A stretch of DNA of 64,000 nt from Berkiella sp964496435. Its GTDB lineage: Bacteria; Pseudomonadota; Gammaproteobacteria; Berkiellales; Berkiellaceae. The stretch is taken from contig CAZBZP010000020.1 in the NCBI GenBank assembly GCA_964496435.1, forward strand, positions 1 through 64,000, in the 5' to 3' direction. Below the pieces are notes generated by a model. The model ran no database searches, was not told where the DNA came from, and was given only the letters and a program-made list of their open reading frames with translations. Positions 9,210-17,877 of this stretch are shown in pieces. Within the stretch, counting starts at the first letter, position 1. Every line of letters begins with the position of its first letter. The position numbers were made by a program, and so were the translations under genes.

Positions 9210-9533
9210 TCAACCTTTTGCCGAAAATACGCCCACTGAAAGCCCAGCTAAGCTAGCACAAGCAAGTGATGCTGTGATACTTGTGAATCCTAAAGACCCA
9301 GCAGCAGCCCCTAAAGTGAGCCCTAAAACAGCACCTACATGACCTCCAAAAATTAATCCAGCCACTGGCCTTATATCAATATACATATCAGCTTTTAATG
9401 GTGCATATGTGCTGCCTATATAGCCACCGAGGGCGCCAAAGAAATTACCGGCTACACCAGCTATAAACATCGTTTCAAGCCCAGTTAAACCACCATGAAC
9501 GCAATGGATATCTGATTTCTTTAATACCATCAT
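9210..9533 (-). CDS. Small Gly/Ala-rich protein with double-glycine leader (microcin-like)
   Basis: 107 residues. The N-terminus MMVLKKSDIHCVHGG fits the double-glycine leader used by class II microcins and bacteriocins: Gly-Gly at -2/-1, Val at -4, Ile at -7, Asp at -8 and Leu at -12. The remaining 92 residues are hydrophobic and rich in Gly and Ala with GxxxG spacing (GNFFGALGGYIG; HVGAVLGLTLGAAAG), like colicin-V-type microcins or a small glycine-zipper membrane protein. No peptidase-containing ABC exporter and no immunity gene were recognised beside it. It could instead be a plain glycine-zipper protein with a chance leader. Confidence 0.65.
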   Translation of the reverse strand: MMVLKKSDIHCVHGGLTGLETMFIAGVAGNFFGALGGYIGSTYAPLKADMYIDIRPVAGLIFGGHVGAVLGLTLGAAAGSLGFTSITASLACASLAGLSVGVFSAKG

Positions 9534-9696
9534 GATGTAATGCTCTCTATTTTTCTAAAAATGGATTGTGAATGTTCGTTCACAGTAAGTCAATATGCAT
9601 TTTTCCTGACAAATTGTAGGGAACAACGTTTTCTTCTCATAGGTCAATATGATAGGAATCGGCTGGATTACGTGCTGGTACACGTTAAGGTTTAAC

Positions 9697-11193
9697 ATGT
9701 CTGAGATTATGCTCAACGAGAAATTGATTTGTAAAACTTCAGCAGTGAATAATAATTGTGGCTTAAATTACCTTACACATTTTTTATACTCAAAACTTCA
9801 ATCAGGTGAAGCACAATTTATTCATTCGGATAATCCAGATTACAAAGCACTTTTGGAAACATTTCAAGAATATTATTCATTAGAAAATAAGCTTAACTTA
9901 GATGAACTTAAAAAGCTGCTTGATGAATTTAATAACCCTGTAGATAGAGAAATAGTGATGGCGCCGGTGTTGCGGCAACATTTAAGCAAGGTCTTAAAAG
10001 GTGCTGCTCAAGAATTATACGCAGAAGCGCCTGCTGCCATTTCTGAATATCTACGAGAAGGTGTGATTGAAGGTGTTTCTGCCCCTTTAATAAATGCAAA
10101 TAAAACATTTTTTCAGCAGCTTAAAAATACCTATGATCAGGAAATGGTCAATATTAACCATAGACCTGTTGATTCATATGAAAGGGAAGTTGCTGCGCAA
10201 CAACTAAAAATTAAATCTGCCACTATCAATGAAGAAAATATACTTGACCAAGTGCTTTTCAATAGAAAAAATGAATTATTGGACAGCTTAGAAAGTAATG
10301 CAAAGGCCTATTGGTTCAGCGAGGGGTGCAGTAATTATGCAGATTATATTGGAAATCTGAGTAAAGCAATAGAGGTTTCAGCCGATCATCTTACCATTCT
10401 TTGCCAACATTTGAGTATCGGTGTTGAAGTGTACACACAAGACTCCATTGATACTGCTAAAACAAATGACCGAATCGGGAATATAACGCATGGCGCTCAG
10501 CTTTTGCCAGCCGAAGAATATCCATGGTTGATGCGAGTTTACAATAGTGGCATCCATTGGGAATATGAAGAACCCGATGGTAGTTTGATAAAAGTACGTG
10601 AACATAATCAATATTATCAAGGCCTGAATCCTCAAAACCAATTTAATGTAAAAGCCTATATTGATAGCAGCGCTAAAGATAGCATTATGGCAACCGTTAT
10701 GCATAAAGTGGATAATAGAGCAAAATCAGTTGTACCCACTAAACAACCACAATCAGTCATAGTGAACCAACCAAAAAAAGAAACTATATCGAATATGAGG
10801 GGGCTACGCCCAGGTACGAGGACACCCCCACCTAAATTAATAGAAAAGCCTAAAAGTGTAGAATTTTATTCTGAAAAAATAAAAGAGCCCTCTAGGGGGC
10901 AGCCTATATTAGCACAAGCAAGAGCCCAGTATAATGCTGATTCCTTATCGATAGCTTCAGCAAAACCAGGCCCCTTTGCAAGAGCTGAATATGAGAGGAT
11001 CTATAATCGAATTGAGAGAAATTGGGATAAAAATAAGGTGATATCTGATGAAGCATTACATGACGCAACGATTTCGCAGCTAAGAAAAGTTCTGCTAAGT
11101 CATAAACAGCATTTAAAAGACGAACATGTACTGTGGCTTAAGGAAAATCATATTAAGACCCCACACGAAGGAAATAAGCCACCGAGGTTATAG
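9697..11193 (+). CDS. Putative OTU-like cysteine protease (Lot-type deubiquitinase candidate)
   Basis: 498 residues from ATG 9697, chosen because TAAGG lies six bases upstream; an in-frame ATG at 9649 lacks this. Near the N-terminus is NNCGLNYLTHFL with Cys21, like the OTU Cys-loop. After about 200 mainly helical residues comes the second OTU-like half: LTILCQHLSIGVEVYTQDS, then LMRVYNSGIHWEYEE with His287, resembling the OTU strand and catalytic GxHY. The long helical insertion between Cys and His matches the architecture of Legionella Lot deubiquitinases (family knowledge). The C-terminal 200 residues are polar and basic. Function as a ubiquitin protease in a host cell is inference. Confidence 0.55.
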   Translation: MSEIMLNEKLICKTSAVNNNCGLNYLTHFLYSKLQSGEAQFIHSDNPDYKALLETFQEYYSLENKLNLDELKKLLDEFNNPVDREIVMAPVLRQHLSKVLKGAAQELYAEAPAAISEYLREGVIEGVSAPLINANKTFFQQLKNTYDQEMVNINHRPVDSYEREVAAQQLKIKSATINEENILDQVLFNRKNELLDSLESNAKAYWFSEGCSNYADYIGNLSKAIEVSADHLTILCQHLSIGVEVYTQDSIDTAKTNDRIGNITHGAQLLPAEEYPWLMRVYNSGIHWEYEEPDGSLIKVREHNQYYQGLNPQNQFNVKAYIDSSAKDSIMATVMHKVDNRAKSVVPTKQPQSVIVNQPKKETISNMRGLRPGTRTPPPKLIEKPKSVEFYSEKIKEPSRGQPILAQARAQYNADSLSIASAKPGPFARAEYERIYNRIERNWDKNKVISDEALHDATISQLRKVLLSHKQHLKDEHVLWLKENHIKTPHEGNKPPRL

Positions 11194-11228
11194 TCCGTCT
11201 ATAGCGCGACATAGTACATTTTCTTATA

Positions 11229-12428
11229 TCACACCACTTGTCCTGCTGCCCAGCCAGATGACCAAGCCCATTGGAAATTATAGCCCCCTAACCAGCCTGT
11301 GACATCAACTACTTCGCCGATAAAATAGAGCCCTTTCACATCATTGCTTTCCATTGTTTTGGAAGACAAGGCGTCGCAATCCACGCCACCCATCGTTACT
11401 TCTGCAGTACGATAACCCTCTGTACCATTAGGCTTGATCTGCCAATTTTGAAATAAATTAGCAACGGCTTGAAGGTCTTTATATGAAAATAACTGTAATG
11501 GCTTGGTCGCTAAGCTCTCATTCAAAAATACGGCTACCAATTTTTTAGCATAAAAATGAGATAAAACATCTTTAAGTAAACGATTGGGGGTTTCCTTTTG
11601 TGCTTTTTTAAGGCTATCACATAAATTAAGGTGAGGATGTAAATTTATACGAATAGTTTCACCAGGTTGCCAGTAATTTGAAATTTGTAGAATGGATGGT
11701 CCACTTAAGCCACGATGGGTAAAAAGCATACTTTCTTCGAATGATTTTGTATCAGATGAAACCAGGCAATCAGCCGAAATACCAGAAAGGGTGCTTAAAC
11801 GTTCTTTATCATGGACATGTAAAGTTAAAGGTACCAAACCCGCTTTGAGAGGCCATACTTTAATATTAAATTGTTCGGCTATTTGATAGCCAAAAGGCGA
11901 TGCGCCCATCGTAGGAATGGAGAGTCCGCCACTGGCAATAACAACGGCTTGTGTTTGATAGCGTTGCTTATCTGTTTTAATTTTATAGTGGTAATCAGCA
12001 ATTTTTTCAACGGCGTTTATTTTTTCATTTAAATGAATTTTGACACCGTTAGCATCACATTCTGCCAAAAGCATATTGACGATATCTTTTGCTTTGTCAT
12101 CACAAAATAATTGCCCCAGTGTTTTTTCATGAAAAGCAATTCTATGTTTCTTTACAAGGTTTATAAAATCCCATTGGCTATATCTTTTTAAAGCGGATTT
12201 GCAAAAATGAGGGTTATGAGAGATATATTTTTCGGGGCTGACATTGTAGTTACTAAAATTACAGCGCCCACCGCCTGACATTAATATTTTTTTTCCAGGT
12301 TTATTGGCATGATCAATCACAATGACTTTGCGATTCCTTTTTGCTGCTTCAATTGCGCACATGAGGCCTGCCGCGCCAGCGCCGATTATGAGAACATCAT
12401 ATGATTGCATGGTTAATTCTAATTGCAT
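11229..12428 (-). CDS. BaiN/RdsA-family NAD(P)/FAD-dependent oxidoreductase (YhiN/HI0933-like)
   Basis: 399 residues, normal for the HI0933/YhiN flavoprotein family. The FAD Rossmann motif IGAGAAGLMCA is at the N-terminus, followed by the family signatures GKKILMSGGGRCNFSN and FCDDKAKDIV, and C-terminal GGVDCDALSSKTMES and GLYFIGEVVDVTGWLGGYNFQWAWSSG. The physiological substrate in gammaproteobacteria is not established. A second in-frame Met seven codons in (MQSYDVLIIG) could be the true start, since neither has a strong ribosome site. Confidence 0.9.
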   Translation of the reverse strand: MQLELTMQSYDVLIIGAGAAGLMCAIEAAKRNRKVIVIDHANKPGKKILMSGGGRCNFSNYNVSPEKYISHNPHFCKSALKRYSQWDFINLVKKHRIAFHEKTLGQLFCDDKAKDIVNMLLAECDANGVKIHLNEKINAVEKIADYHYKIKTDKQRYQTQAVVIASGGLSIPTMGASPFGYQIAEQFNIKVWPLKAGLVPLTLHVHDKERLSTLSGISADCLVSSDTKSFEESMLFTHRGLSGPSILQISNYWQPGETIRINLHPHLNLCDSLKKAQKETPNRLLKDVLSHFYAKKLVAVFLNESLATKPLQLFSYKDLQAVANLFQNWQIKPNGTEGYRTAEVTMGGVDCDALSSKTMESNDVKGLYFIGEVVDVTGWLGGYNFQWAWSSGWAAGQVV

Positions 12429-12569
12429 TGTTAAATTGCGCTGATATTGCCATAGTCCTAATTAGATGGTCAAGTTAATTGCTACAGCTAACCAATTGTC
12501 CTATTTGGTCCACAGCTTATCTTATGTAAATAGACAGCCGCAATAACAATTACTTAAAATTCCAATCAA

Positions 12570-13283
12570 TTGAAAATTGAGAACACCGTCAATACTATGT
12601 TAGATGTACTTTTTCAAAGCCTAGATATTCTCATATCTGAAAGAGCCGTTAATGAATCGCTCTATTGGATTGATCATTTCATCAAGACTACACAAATTAA
12701 TGATAGAGACATCCACTCGGAAGAATATAATCCAGCTTTTATGCATTATTCAGCACCTGCAAAAAAGTTTTGCAAGGACATGAATAAAAATTATATTCAT
12801 ACCTGTGAAGCGCTTGAGAGCGTTAATAAATTTATTGGTGAAACATATGATGAGCCTACCTATTTCTCGAGCAGCGTCAGTAAATTTTTAGGTTTTGGGG
12901 CTAATACGCTTGCAGGTTTTGGTGTTCTTGGCGCAACGTGCCAATTAGCGACCGATAAAATGGTTGAACCTATGCTGCGTAAAGCACAGTATTATCTGTG
13001 CGAAGACGCTAAAAAGTTTGTAGCACCTGAATTCGTGGATGATTTTGAATTCATCGTTTTTGAAGAAGAAAAACCTAACAATCTTGAAGATGTTAATATG
13101 TCTAATACTAAGACGAGAGAGTATATGCCAAATCACACAGCTTTAGATGCGCAAGAAGATGGCAATGCTGATATGTCGCTCTCTGAAGAATCTGATAAAT
13201 CTAGTATGTCTATTTCGGATGAAGAGGAATACAGTGATGACATTAACGAAATGAAGGTTAGGCGGCACAAACTAAGTCTGTAA
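12570..13283 (+). CDS. Orphan protein with acidic serine-rich tail
   Basis: Not recognised. Up to 237 residues from TTG 12570; the ATG at 12597 (MLDVLFQSL) is an equally plausible start, as neither has a clear ribosome site. The first 130 residues are helical. A glycine-rich hydrophobic stretch (GFGANTLAGFGVLGATC) lies near residue 115. The last 60 residues are strongly acidic and Ser-rich (SLSEESDKSSMSISDEEEYSDD), resembling casein-kinase-2 target tails in eukaryotic proteins, and end in a short basic patch. A host-directed role is possible but unproven. Confidence 0.55.
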   Translation: MKIENTVNTMLDVLFQSLDILISERAVNESLYWIDHFIKTTQINDRDIHSEEYNPAFMHYSAPAKKFCKDMNKNYIHTCEALESVNKFIGETYDEPTYFSSSVSKFLGFGANTLAGFGVLGATCQLATDKMVEPMLRKAQYYLCEDAKKFVAPEFVDDFEFIVFEEEKPNNLEDVNMSNTKTREYMPNHTALDAQEDGNADMSLSEESDKSSMSISDEEEYSDDINEMKVRRHKLSL

Positions 13284-13374
13284 ACTTGCAAACATGTGTC
13301 AATGCGTGTACTGAATTGAAAATTACTTAAAAACGGACTAAATTCGTATATAACCCCTCTTGGAATCAAAGATT

Positions 13375-14205
13375 GTGACGCATAAAAAATTCTACTCAAA
13401 GGCGCATTTTTACGATCTCTTATTCCGATTCAAAGATTTGGACAAAGAAAACCAAACACTCATTGAGCTCTATCACAAAATAAATCATAAAGCGCCCACT
13501 TCATTTTTAGATATCGCAGCCGGCCCTGCCCGCAATGCCATTGAAATGAATAAACGTGGTCTTGTTTCATATGCTGTTGATTATTCCCAAGAAATGGTTG
13601 CCTATGGCATAGAGAAAGCAAAAGAAGAGGGTGCTCGTATTAGCTATTCCCATGGGGATATGCGAGATTTTAAAATTGGGCCCGTCGATATAGCGGCGAT
13701 ATTTATGATAAGTACAAGCTATCTTCTAACGAATGAGGATATGCTCCAGCATCTCAAATCAGTGGCCAATAACCTCAACACAAATGGTCTCTATGTTTTA
13801 GAAATGCCACATCCAAGCGATCTATTCGCAGTTGGGAGGCAAAATCTAGCGCAATGGGAACAAAAATGGGAAGAAAGTTGGTTAGAACGTTGGGAAGAAT
13901 TTTGGGAACACAAGGAAGGGGATACAGCAGTGTCATTACAATGGGGAGAGGAATCCGATCCTTTTGATCCCATTGCGCAAATCAGAACCGTCACAGCACG
14001 CTTAAAATATCAAACACCGACTGAATCAGGCGAAATAGTAGATCATAGCGCTCAACGACAATATACCTATCAAGAAATGAGAGCGCTTGTGGCGCTCTCA
14101 GGCGTATTTGAAATTAATCAAATTATCGGGGATTGGAATCTGAATATTCCATTTGATAATACCAAAGAATCAGTGAGAATGATTTTAGTTCTAAAAAAAC
14201 TATAA
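13375..14205 (+). CDS. Class I SAM-dependent methyltransferase
   Basis: About 276 residues. Motif I is LDIAAGPARNAIEM, followed by YAVDYSQEMV, SHGDMRDF and AAIFMISTSYLL, the usual order for small-molecule methyltransferases. A striking Trp/Glu-rich stretch (WEQKWEESWLERWEEFWEH) is inserted in the second half, around residues 160-180. The start given is GTG 13375 with GGA about ten bases upstream; TTG at 13360 is the alternative. Substrate unknown. It is convergent with the DsbA-like gene seven bases away. Confidence 0.82.
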   Translation: MTHKKFYSKAHFYDLLFRFKDLDKENQTLIELYHKINHKAPTSFLDIAAGPARNAIEMNKRGLVSYAVDYSQEMVAYGIEKAKEEGARISYSHGDMRDFKIGPVDIAAIFMISTSYLLTNEDMLQHLKSVANNLNTNGLYVLEMPHPSDLFAVGRQNLAQWEQKWEESWLERWEEFWEHKEGDTAVSLQWGEESDPFDPIAQIRTVTARLKYQTPTESGEIVDHSAQRQYTYQEMRALVALSGVFEINQIIGDWNLNIPFDNTKESVRMILVLKKL

Positions 14206-14212
14206 ATTCTTA

Positions 14213-14968
14213 TTACTTCACTGAATCTACAAGCTTTTCAAACTCATCTTGCTTCATCTCACCTGGCACAAATTCAATTTTCATCTCTTTGCTGGCAGGA
14301 TACTTTCCAATGACGAAACCAGGTGTTCCTCTTAAACCAATTGACATAGCGAGTTTGCGATTATTCGTTAATTCATTGTTAACCTTGTCTGAAGAGATGT
14401 CCTTATTTAATTTTTCCATATCAAGGCCAAGCTCTTTAGCAATGCTAAGTATTTTTTCTTGTGTGAGTGCTTCTTTTGCATCAATGAATTTTTGGTGAAC
14501 AGCTTCATATTTATTTTGTTCACGTGCTGCTAAAGCAACTTTGGCAGCAAATAAAGAACCTTCGCTCAGGACAGGTAATTCTTTGTAAACGATTCTTAAT
14601 TGATTATTTTTGCCGGTCATATCATTTAAAATTTTACTCATCACTTTACAGTGTGGGCAATTATAATCAAAAAACTCAACAACAGACACATTGGGATCTT
14701 TAACTTCATTTGTAGGACTTTCGCTATTAAAAAAGCCATCAATATTACTAGCAACACCTTGCTTTGCTTTTTCAATGAAAGCTTTCATTTCATTCATTTG
14801 TAATGCTTGTATCGCTTCAGAGATAACTTCAGGATGCGCAACAAGATAGTCGTGTACCACCTGACCAATTTCAGTTTTTTGCTCGTCGCTAAAAGATTTT
14901 GCAGCAAATGCGCTGTTTGCAAATGTTAATATTAAAGCTGAATATAATGCCAGATGTGATCTTTTCAT
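14213..14968 (-). CDS. DsbA-family thiol:disulfide protein, Com1-like
   Basis: 251 residues with a signal peptide (cut near AFA-AK, residue 22). A helical N-terminal extension (residues 23-90) is followed by a thioredoxin fold with active site CPHC near residue 104 and a cis-proline loop RGTPGFVIG near 217. This is the layout of the Com1-like DsbA group, known from Coxiella as an abundant envelope antigen and in Legionella as DsbA2. It acts in the periplasm or on the outer membrane in disulfide formation or isomerisation, often needed for folding secretion-system parts (family knowledge). Confidence 0.92.
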   Translation of the reverse strand: MKRSHLALYSALILTFANSAFAAKSFSDEQKTEIGQVVHDYLVAHPEVISEAIQALQMNEMKAFIEKAKQGVASNIDGFFNSESPTNEVKDPNVSVVEFFDYNCPHCKVMSKILNDMTGKNNQLRIVYKELPVLSEGSLFAAKVALAAREQNKYEAVHQKFIDAKEALTQEKILSIAKELGLDMEKLNKDISSDKVNNELTNNRKLAMSIGLRGTPGFVIGKYPASKEMKIEFVPGEMKQDEFEKLVDSVK

Positions 14969-15044
14969 AACGCCTCTGTTTTCCTGATACCCAAGAACAT
15001 ACTATTATCGGCAAGAGCCTGATATTTTATGATAAGGAAATTCA

Positions 15045-15602
15045 ATGAAGTTGTTTGCATACTTACTAATACTGGGTTTTTCTTTAGCAGCAAATGCCAA
15101 GGAATATAAACTGGATCCACTGCATACCTTTGTGGAATGGCATATTAGCCATTTTGGCTTTTCGTCTCCTTCTGGAAAATGGCCTGCGAATGGTACTCTT
15201 GAATATGATCCTCAAAAACCTGAACTTGCTAAGGTTGAAGCAAAGATCATGTTAGCGGATATCAACACCGCCATACCTGAACTCGATAAGCATCTAAAGA
15301 GCAAGTTATTTTTTGATGTGACTCAATTTCCTATGGCAACTTTTGTGAGCAACAAAGTTGAGCTTAAAAATAAGCAGGTAGCAAAAGTATTTGGTAATTT
15401 ATCTCTGCATGGTGTTACTAAAGCTGTCATTTTAGACGTTAATTTCAATAAAATTGGCCAAAGCCCATTAACGGATAAGGAAACAGTTGGCTTTAATGCA
15501 ACTACAACGATTAAGCGCTCTGATTTTGGTATTAATACTTTGTTACCGGGCTTAGGAGATGATGTGAAGCTAGATATTACTGTCGAGGCGGGCGCTGCTT
15601 AA
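15045..15602 (+). CDS. YceI-family periplasmic lipocalin-like protein
   Basis: 185 residues with an N-terminal signal peptide ending near ANA-KEY (residue 19). The mature part begins with YKLDPLHTFVEWHISHFGFSSPSG, the YceI signature. Later come LFFDVTQFPMATF, the GNLSLHGVTK segment and FNATTTIKRSDFGI, all typical. YceI proteins form a beta-barrel that binds isoprenoid-type lipids in the periplasm. Divergent from the DsbA-like gene with 76 bases between starts. Confidence 0.93.
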   Translation: MKLFAYLLILGFSLAANAKEYKLDPLHTFVEWHISHFGFSSPSGKWPANGTLEYDPQKPELAKVEAKIMLADINTAIPELDKHLKSKLFFDVTQFPMATFVSNKVELKNKQVAKVFGNLSLHGVTKAVILDVNFNKIGQSPLTDKETVGFNATTTIKRSDFGINTLLPGLGDDVKLDITVEAGAA

Positions 15603-15619
15603 TTTAAATTACGCTTCAG

Positions 15620-15648
15620 GTAGGAGCGGACATAAAGTCCGTCCCTAC
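15620..15648. repeat. REP-like inverted repeat
   Basis: GTAGG-A-G-CGGAC and GTCCG-T-C-CCTAC fold into a nearly perfect hairpin with a five-base loop. The GTAGG...CCTAC ends and GC-rich stem resemble extragenic palindromes of the REP class, and this GC-rich block stands out in AT-rich DNA. It lies between convergent genes, so it could also serve as a terminator. No second copy was found in this window. Confidence 0.55.
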
Positions 15649-15665
15649 ATACGAGAGGGTGTTTC

Positions 15666-16199
15666 TTAAGGTAATATAACGACTTTCGTCCCGACATCTG
15701 CCACCTTAAAGATCTCTTCAATTTCCTCATTCGTAACTGCGATGCAGCCCAAAGTCCAATCTTTCATGGAATGGAATTTGCCCCTGCCTGCCAAATGTGG
15801 AGCCAAGCCGTGGATCATGATATCACCACCAGGATTGATACCACTTTTCTTTGCATGCTTTTGCTGCTCTGCAGAAGGATAAGAAAGTTTAAGTGAGAGA
15901 TGAAATTGGCTTTGTGGATTCTTACCAACGATGAAATAGGTACCTTCAGGCGTTTTACCATCCCCAGCACGTCTTTTATGACCATTAGGAGAAAAGCCCA
16001 GAGCAATTCGATATGTCTTGATAGCTTTATCTTGATGGAAAACTGTCATAACACGTTTATGTTTTTCAACTAAAATAGTATCGATTTGAATTTGTTTGGC
16101 AGTTTTAGTGCTACCAGCAGGATGTGGGTTTTGATAACAAAGCGCTAAAGATGAATTAATTAAGAGCCCAATAAGCAAGGAGAACTTAAAAAACTTCAT
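15666..16199 (-). CDS. L,D-transpeptidase, YkuD/YafK type
   Basis: 177 residues with a signal peptide ending near residue 20-22. The YkuD catalytic core is IMIHGLAP followed by DWTLGCIAVTNEEIEEI, with the catalytic Cys near residue 152; the usual His-Gly-Cys is Leu-Gly-Cys here, common in the YafK branch. It has the GDGKTPEGTYFI segment of the family. It acts in the periplasm on peptidoglycan stem peptides (3-3 crosslinks, lipoprotein attachment, or removal in the YafK/DpaA case). Confidence 0.9.
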   Translation of the reverse strand: MKFFKFSLLIGLLINSSLALCYQNPHPAGSTKTAKQIQIDTILVEKHKRVMTVFHQDKAIKTYRIALGFSPNGHKRRAGDGKTPEGTYFIVGKNPQSQFHLSLKLSYPSAEQQKHAKKSGINPGGDIMIHGLAPHLAGRGKFHSMKDWTLGCIAVTNEEIEEIFKVADVGTKVVILP

Positions 16200-16294
16200 A
16201 TGCCTTCCTTAAGCTTGAAATTCCCTTTCGTTTTTTAAGTATAGAAAAGCATTGGCAGTCTTTGCAATGGTTAAATGATAAGTGTATATGCCCT

Positions 16295-17617
16295 TTAAGT
16301 TTCTGATATTAGGGGAGATTCTGAATCATCTTCAGGTAGTGAATTTCTATTTTTGATGCGATGCAGAATATAAATAGGCAATCCCGAGAGAACAAATAAG
16401 CTGGCAATGGCCAGGGTCTTCAGGGGTGTTGAGCATACTATCCAAAGACAAAATACGAGAGAGACTATCCCACAAAGCCACTTCCATAATGGTTCTTTAC
16501 GCTTAGGGGTCATCAGGAGCTTTAAATAGGCTAAGCAACAAATGATATAGACATAGAGAAAGGCTGTGACAGAAAGATCGATAATGGTATTCACTTTTTC
16601 AGCCAAGTTCTCATGATGTGTCATCATCAAGAGTGGTATGGTGCCAATGCCGCTTAAAAGCAGCGCAAAAACAGGAGCGCCATACTTATTAGGCTTTGCA
16701 AAAATCTTGGGTAACAAGCGATCTTGGGCAAGCCCTAGCGCCATCTGGCCACTAGCTAAGGTCCAGGCATTAACAGCCGTAACACAGACAATACACGCAA
16801 TTGCGGAAATGAGCAGATGCCATTTTCCGCCAAATATTACTTTGGCCGTATCGGTATAGGGAGCAGTTGAATTCATCAATTCGTGGCCCGGTATAACGCC
16901 CATAATGCCAAGACTACTAATAAAATAGACAACAGCAACGAAGAGCGTACCTAAAATAAGCGCTTTAGGAATGGTTCTTCTTAAGTCTTTAACATCACCA
17001 GCAGCTGCCGTAGCAGACTCAAATCCAATAAAGCCCCAAAAGGTCAGCAACATAACACTATTAAGTAGGCTTGGAACATCTTCCGATTCAACATCGATAG
17101 GGGTGAAATTCGTCTTATCAAAGAAGAATAGGGCAACAAGGGGCACTAGCAATATTGGGATCATTTTAAAGGCAACCCATACAAATTTGACGTTGCCGGC
17201 AGAATATACGCCTCTTAAATTGATAGCTGTAATGACGACAACAATCAGTATCTCAAGCGCCAGGCTAAAATAATGAGAATGTTCACCTAATAGAGGCATC
17301 AAATAACCAACTGCAGAGATAACAATTGCACTGGTGCTGACCCAAGAGATAACCCAATATGTCCAGCCAGTAAAATAGGAAAGTGATAATCCAAAAGCTT
17401 CTTGTACATAGGCATGAGGGCCTCCTGTACGTGGAAAACGTGTGCAAAGCAGGGTAAACATAACAGCAAGTAAAACAGCGCCAACGCTAGACATTATCCA
17501 AGCTGTAAGACTGAGGTGTCCATAGGGCGCAAGACTTGCGGGCAACATAAGCCCAGAACCTATTTGGCTGATAGTAACTAGTTCGAACACAGACCAGAAA
17601 CCAATTTTACCGGACAT
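16295..17617 (-). CDS. APC-family amino acid permease (basic amino acid/polyamine antiporter type)
   Basis: 440 residues and about 12 membrane helices. Helix 1 carries IGSGLMLPASLAPYG, the substrate-binding GSG motif of the APC fold, and helix 6 carries FWGFIGFESATAAAGDVKD. The pattern fits the AdiC/PotE-like APA group, which exchanges arginine, lysine or polyamines for their products. The precise substrate is unknown. Amino acid uptake is a main carbon source for intracellular Legionellales, so a role in feeding on host amino acids fits. Confidence 0.88.
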   Translation of the reverse strand: MSGKIGFWSVFELVTISQIGSGLMLPASLAPYGHLSLTAWIMSSVGAVLLAVMFTLLCTRFPRTGGPHAYVQEAFGLSLSYFTGWTYWVISWVSTSAIVISAVGYLMPLLGEHSHYFSLALEILIVVVITAINLRGVYSAGNVKFVWVAFKMIPILLVPLVALFFFDKTNFTPIDVESEDVPSLLNSVMLLTFWGFIGFESATAAAGDVKDLRRTIPKALILGTLFVAVVYFISSLGIMGVIPGHELMNSTAPYTDTAKVIFGGKWHLLISAIACIVCVTAVNAWTLASGQMALGLAQDRLLPKIFAKPNKYGAPVFALLLSGIGTIPLLMMTHHENLAEKVNTIIDLSVTAFLYVYIICCLAYLKLLMTPKRKEPLWKWLCGIVSLVFCLWIVCSTPLKTLAIASLFVLSGLPIYILHRIKNRNSLPEDDSESPLISET

Positions 17618-17877
17618 TTACTGTTCCTTTCAAAGTTATATTAGCTAGCTTCTTACCCAAGAATGGCCAACCTTATAACATAAAATAATAACCCCCCGCA
17701 ATGAAAAAAAAGATGAAGTAGCGCTATAAGCGTTTATATGGCTATTATAGCTGGGAATTTCTCATACACTTTATATAACATAATATTTGATGTGAAAAGA
17801 TAGGCTTTTTTTATGACGTGATGTGAGGCGAACTTCGCTTATCTTTGTAAAGAAAAGTCCGCCTAGAGATGGGTTTG

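Noticed and set aside
9567..9584. TGTGAA...TTCACA inverted repeat near 9.57 kb
   Set aside because: Six-base arms with a mismatched centre are expected by chance in this AT-rich DNA.
17618..17877. Small genes between the APC permease and aldehyde dehydrogenase
   Set aside because: Only frames of about 20 codons without ribosome sites; nothing supportable was seen.
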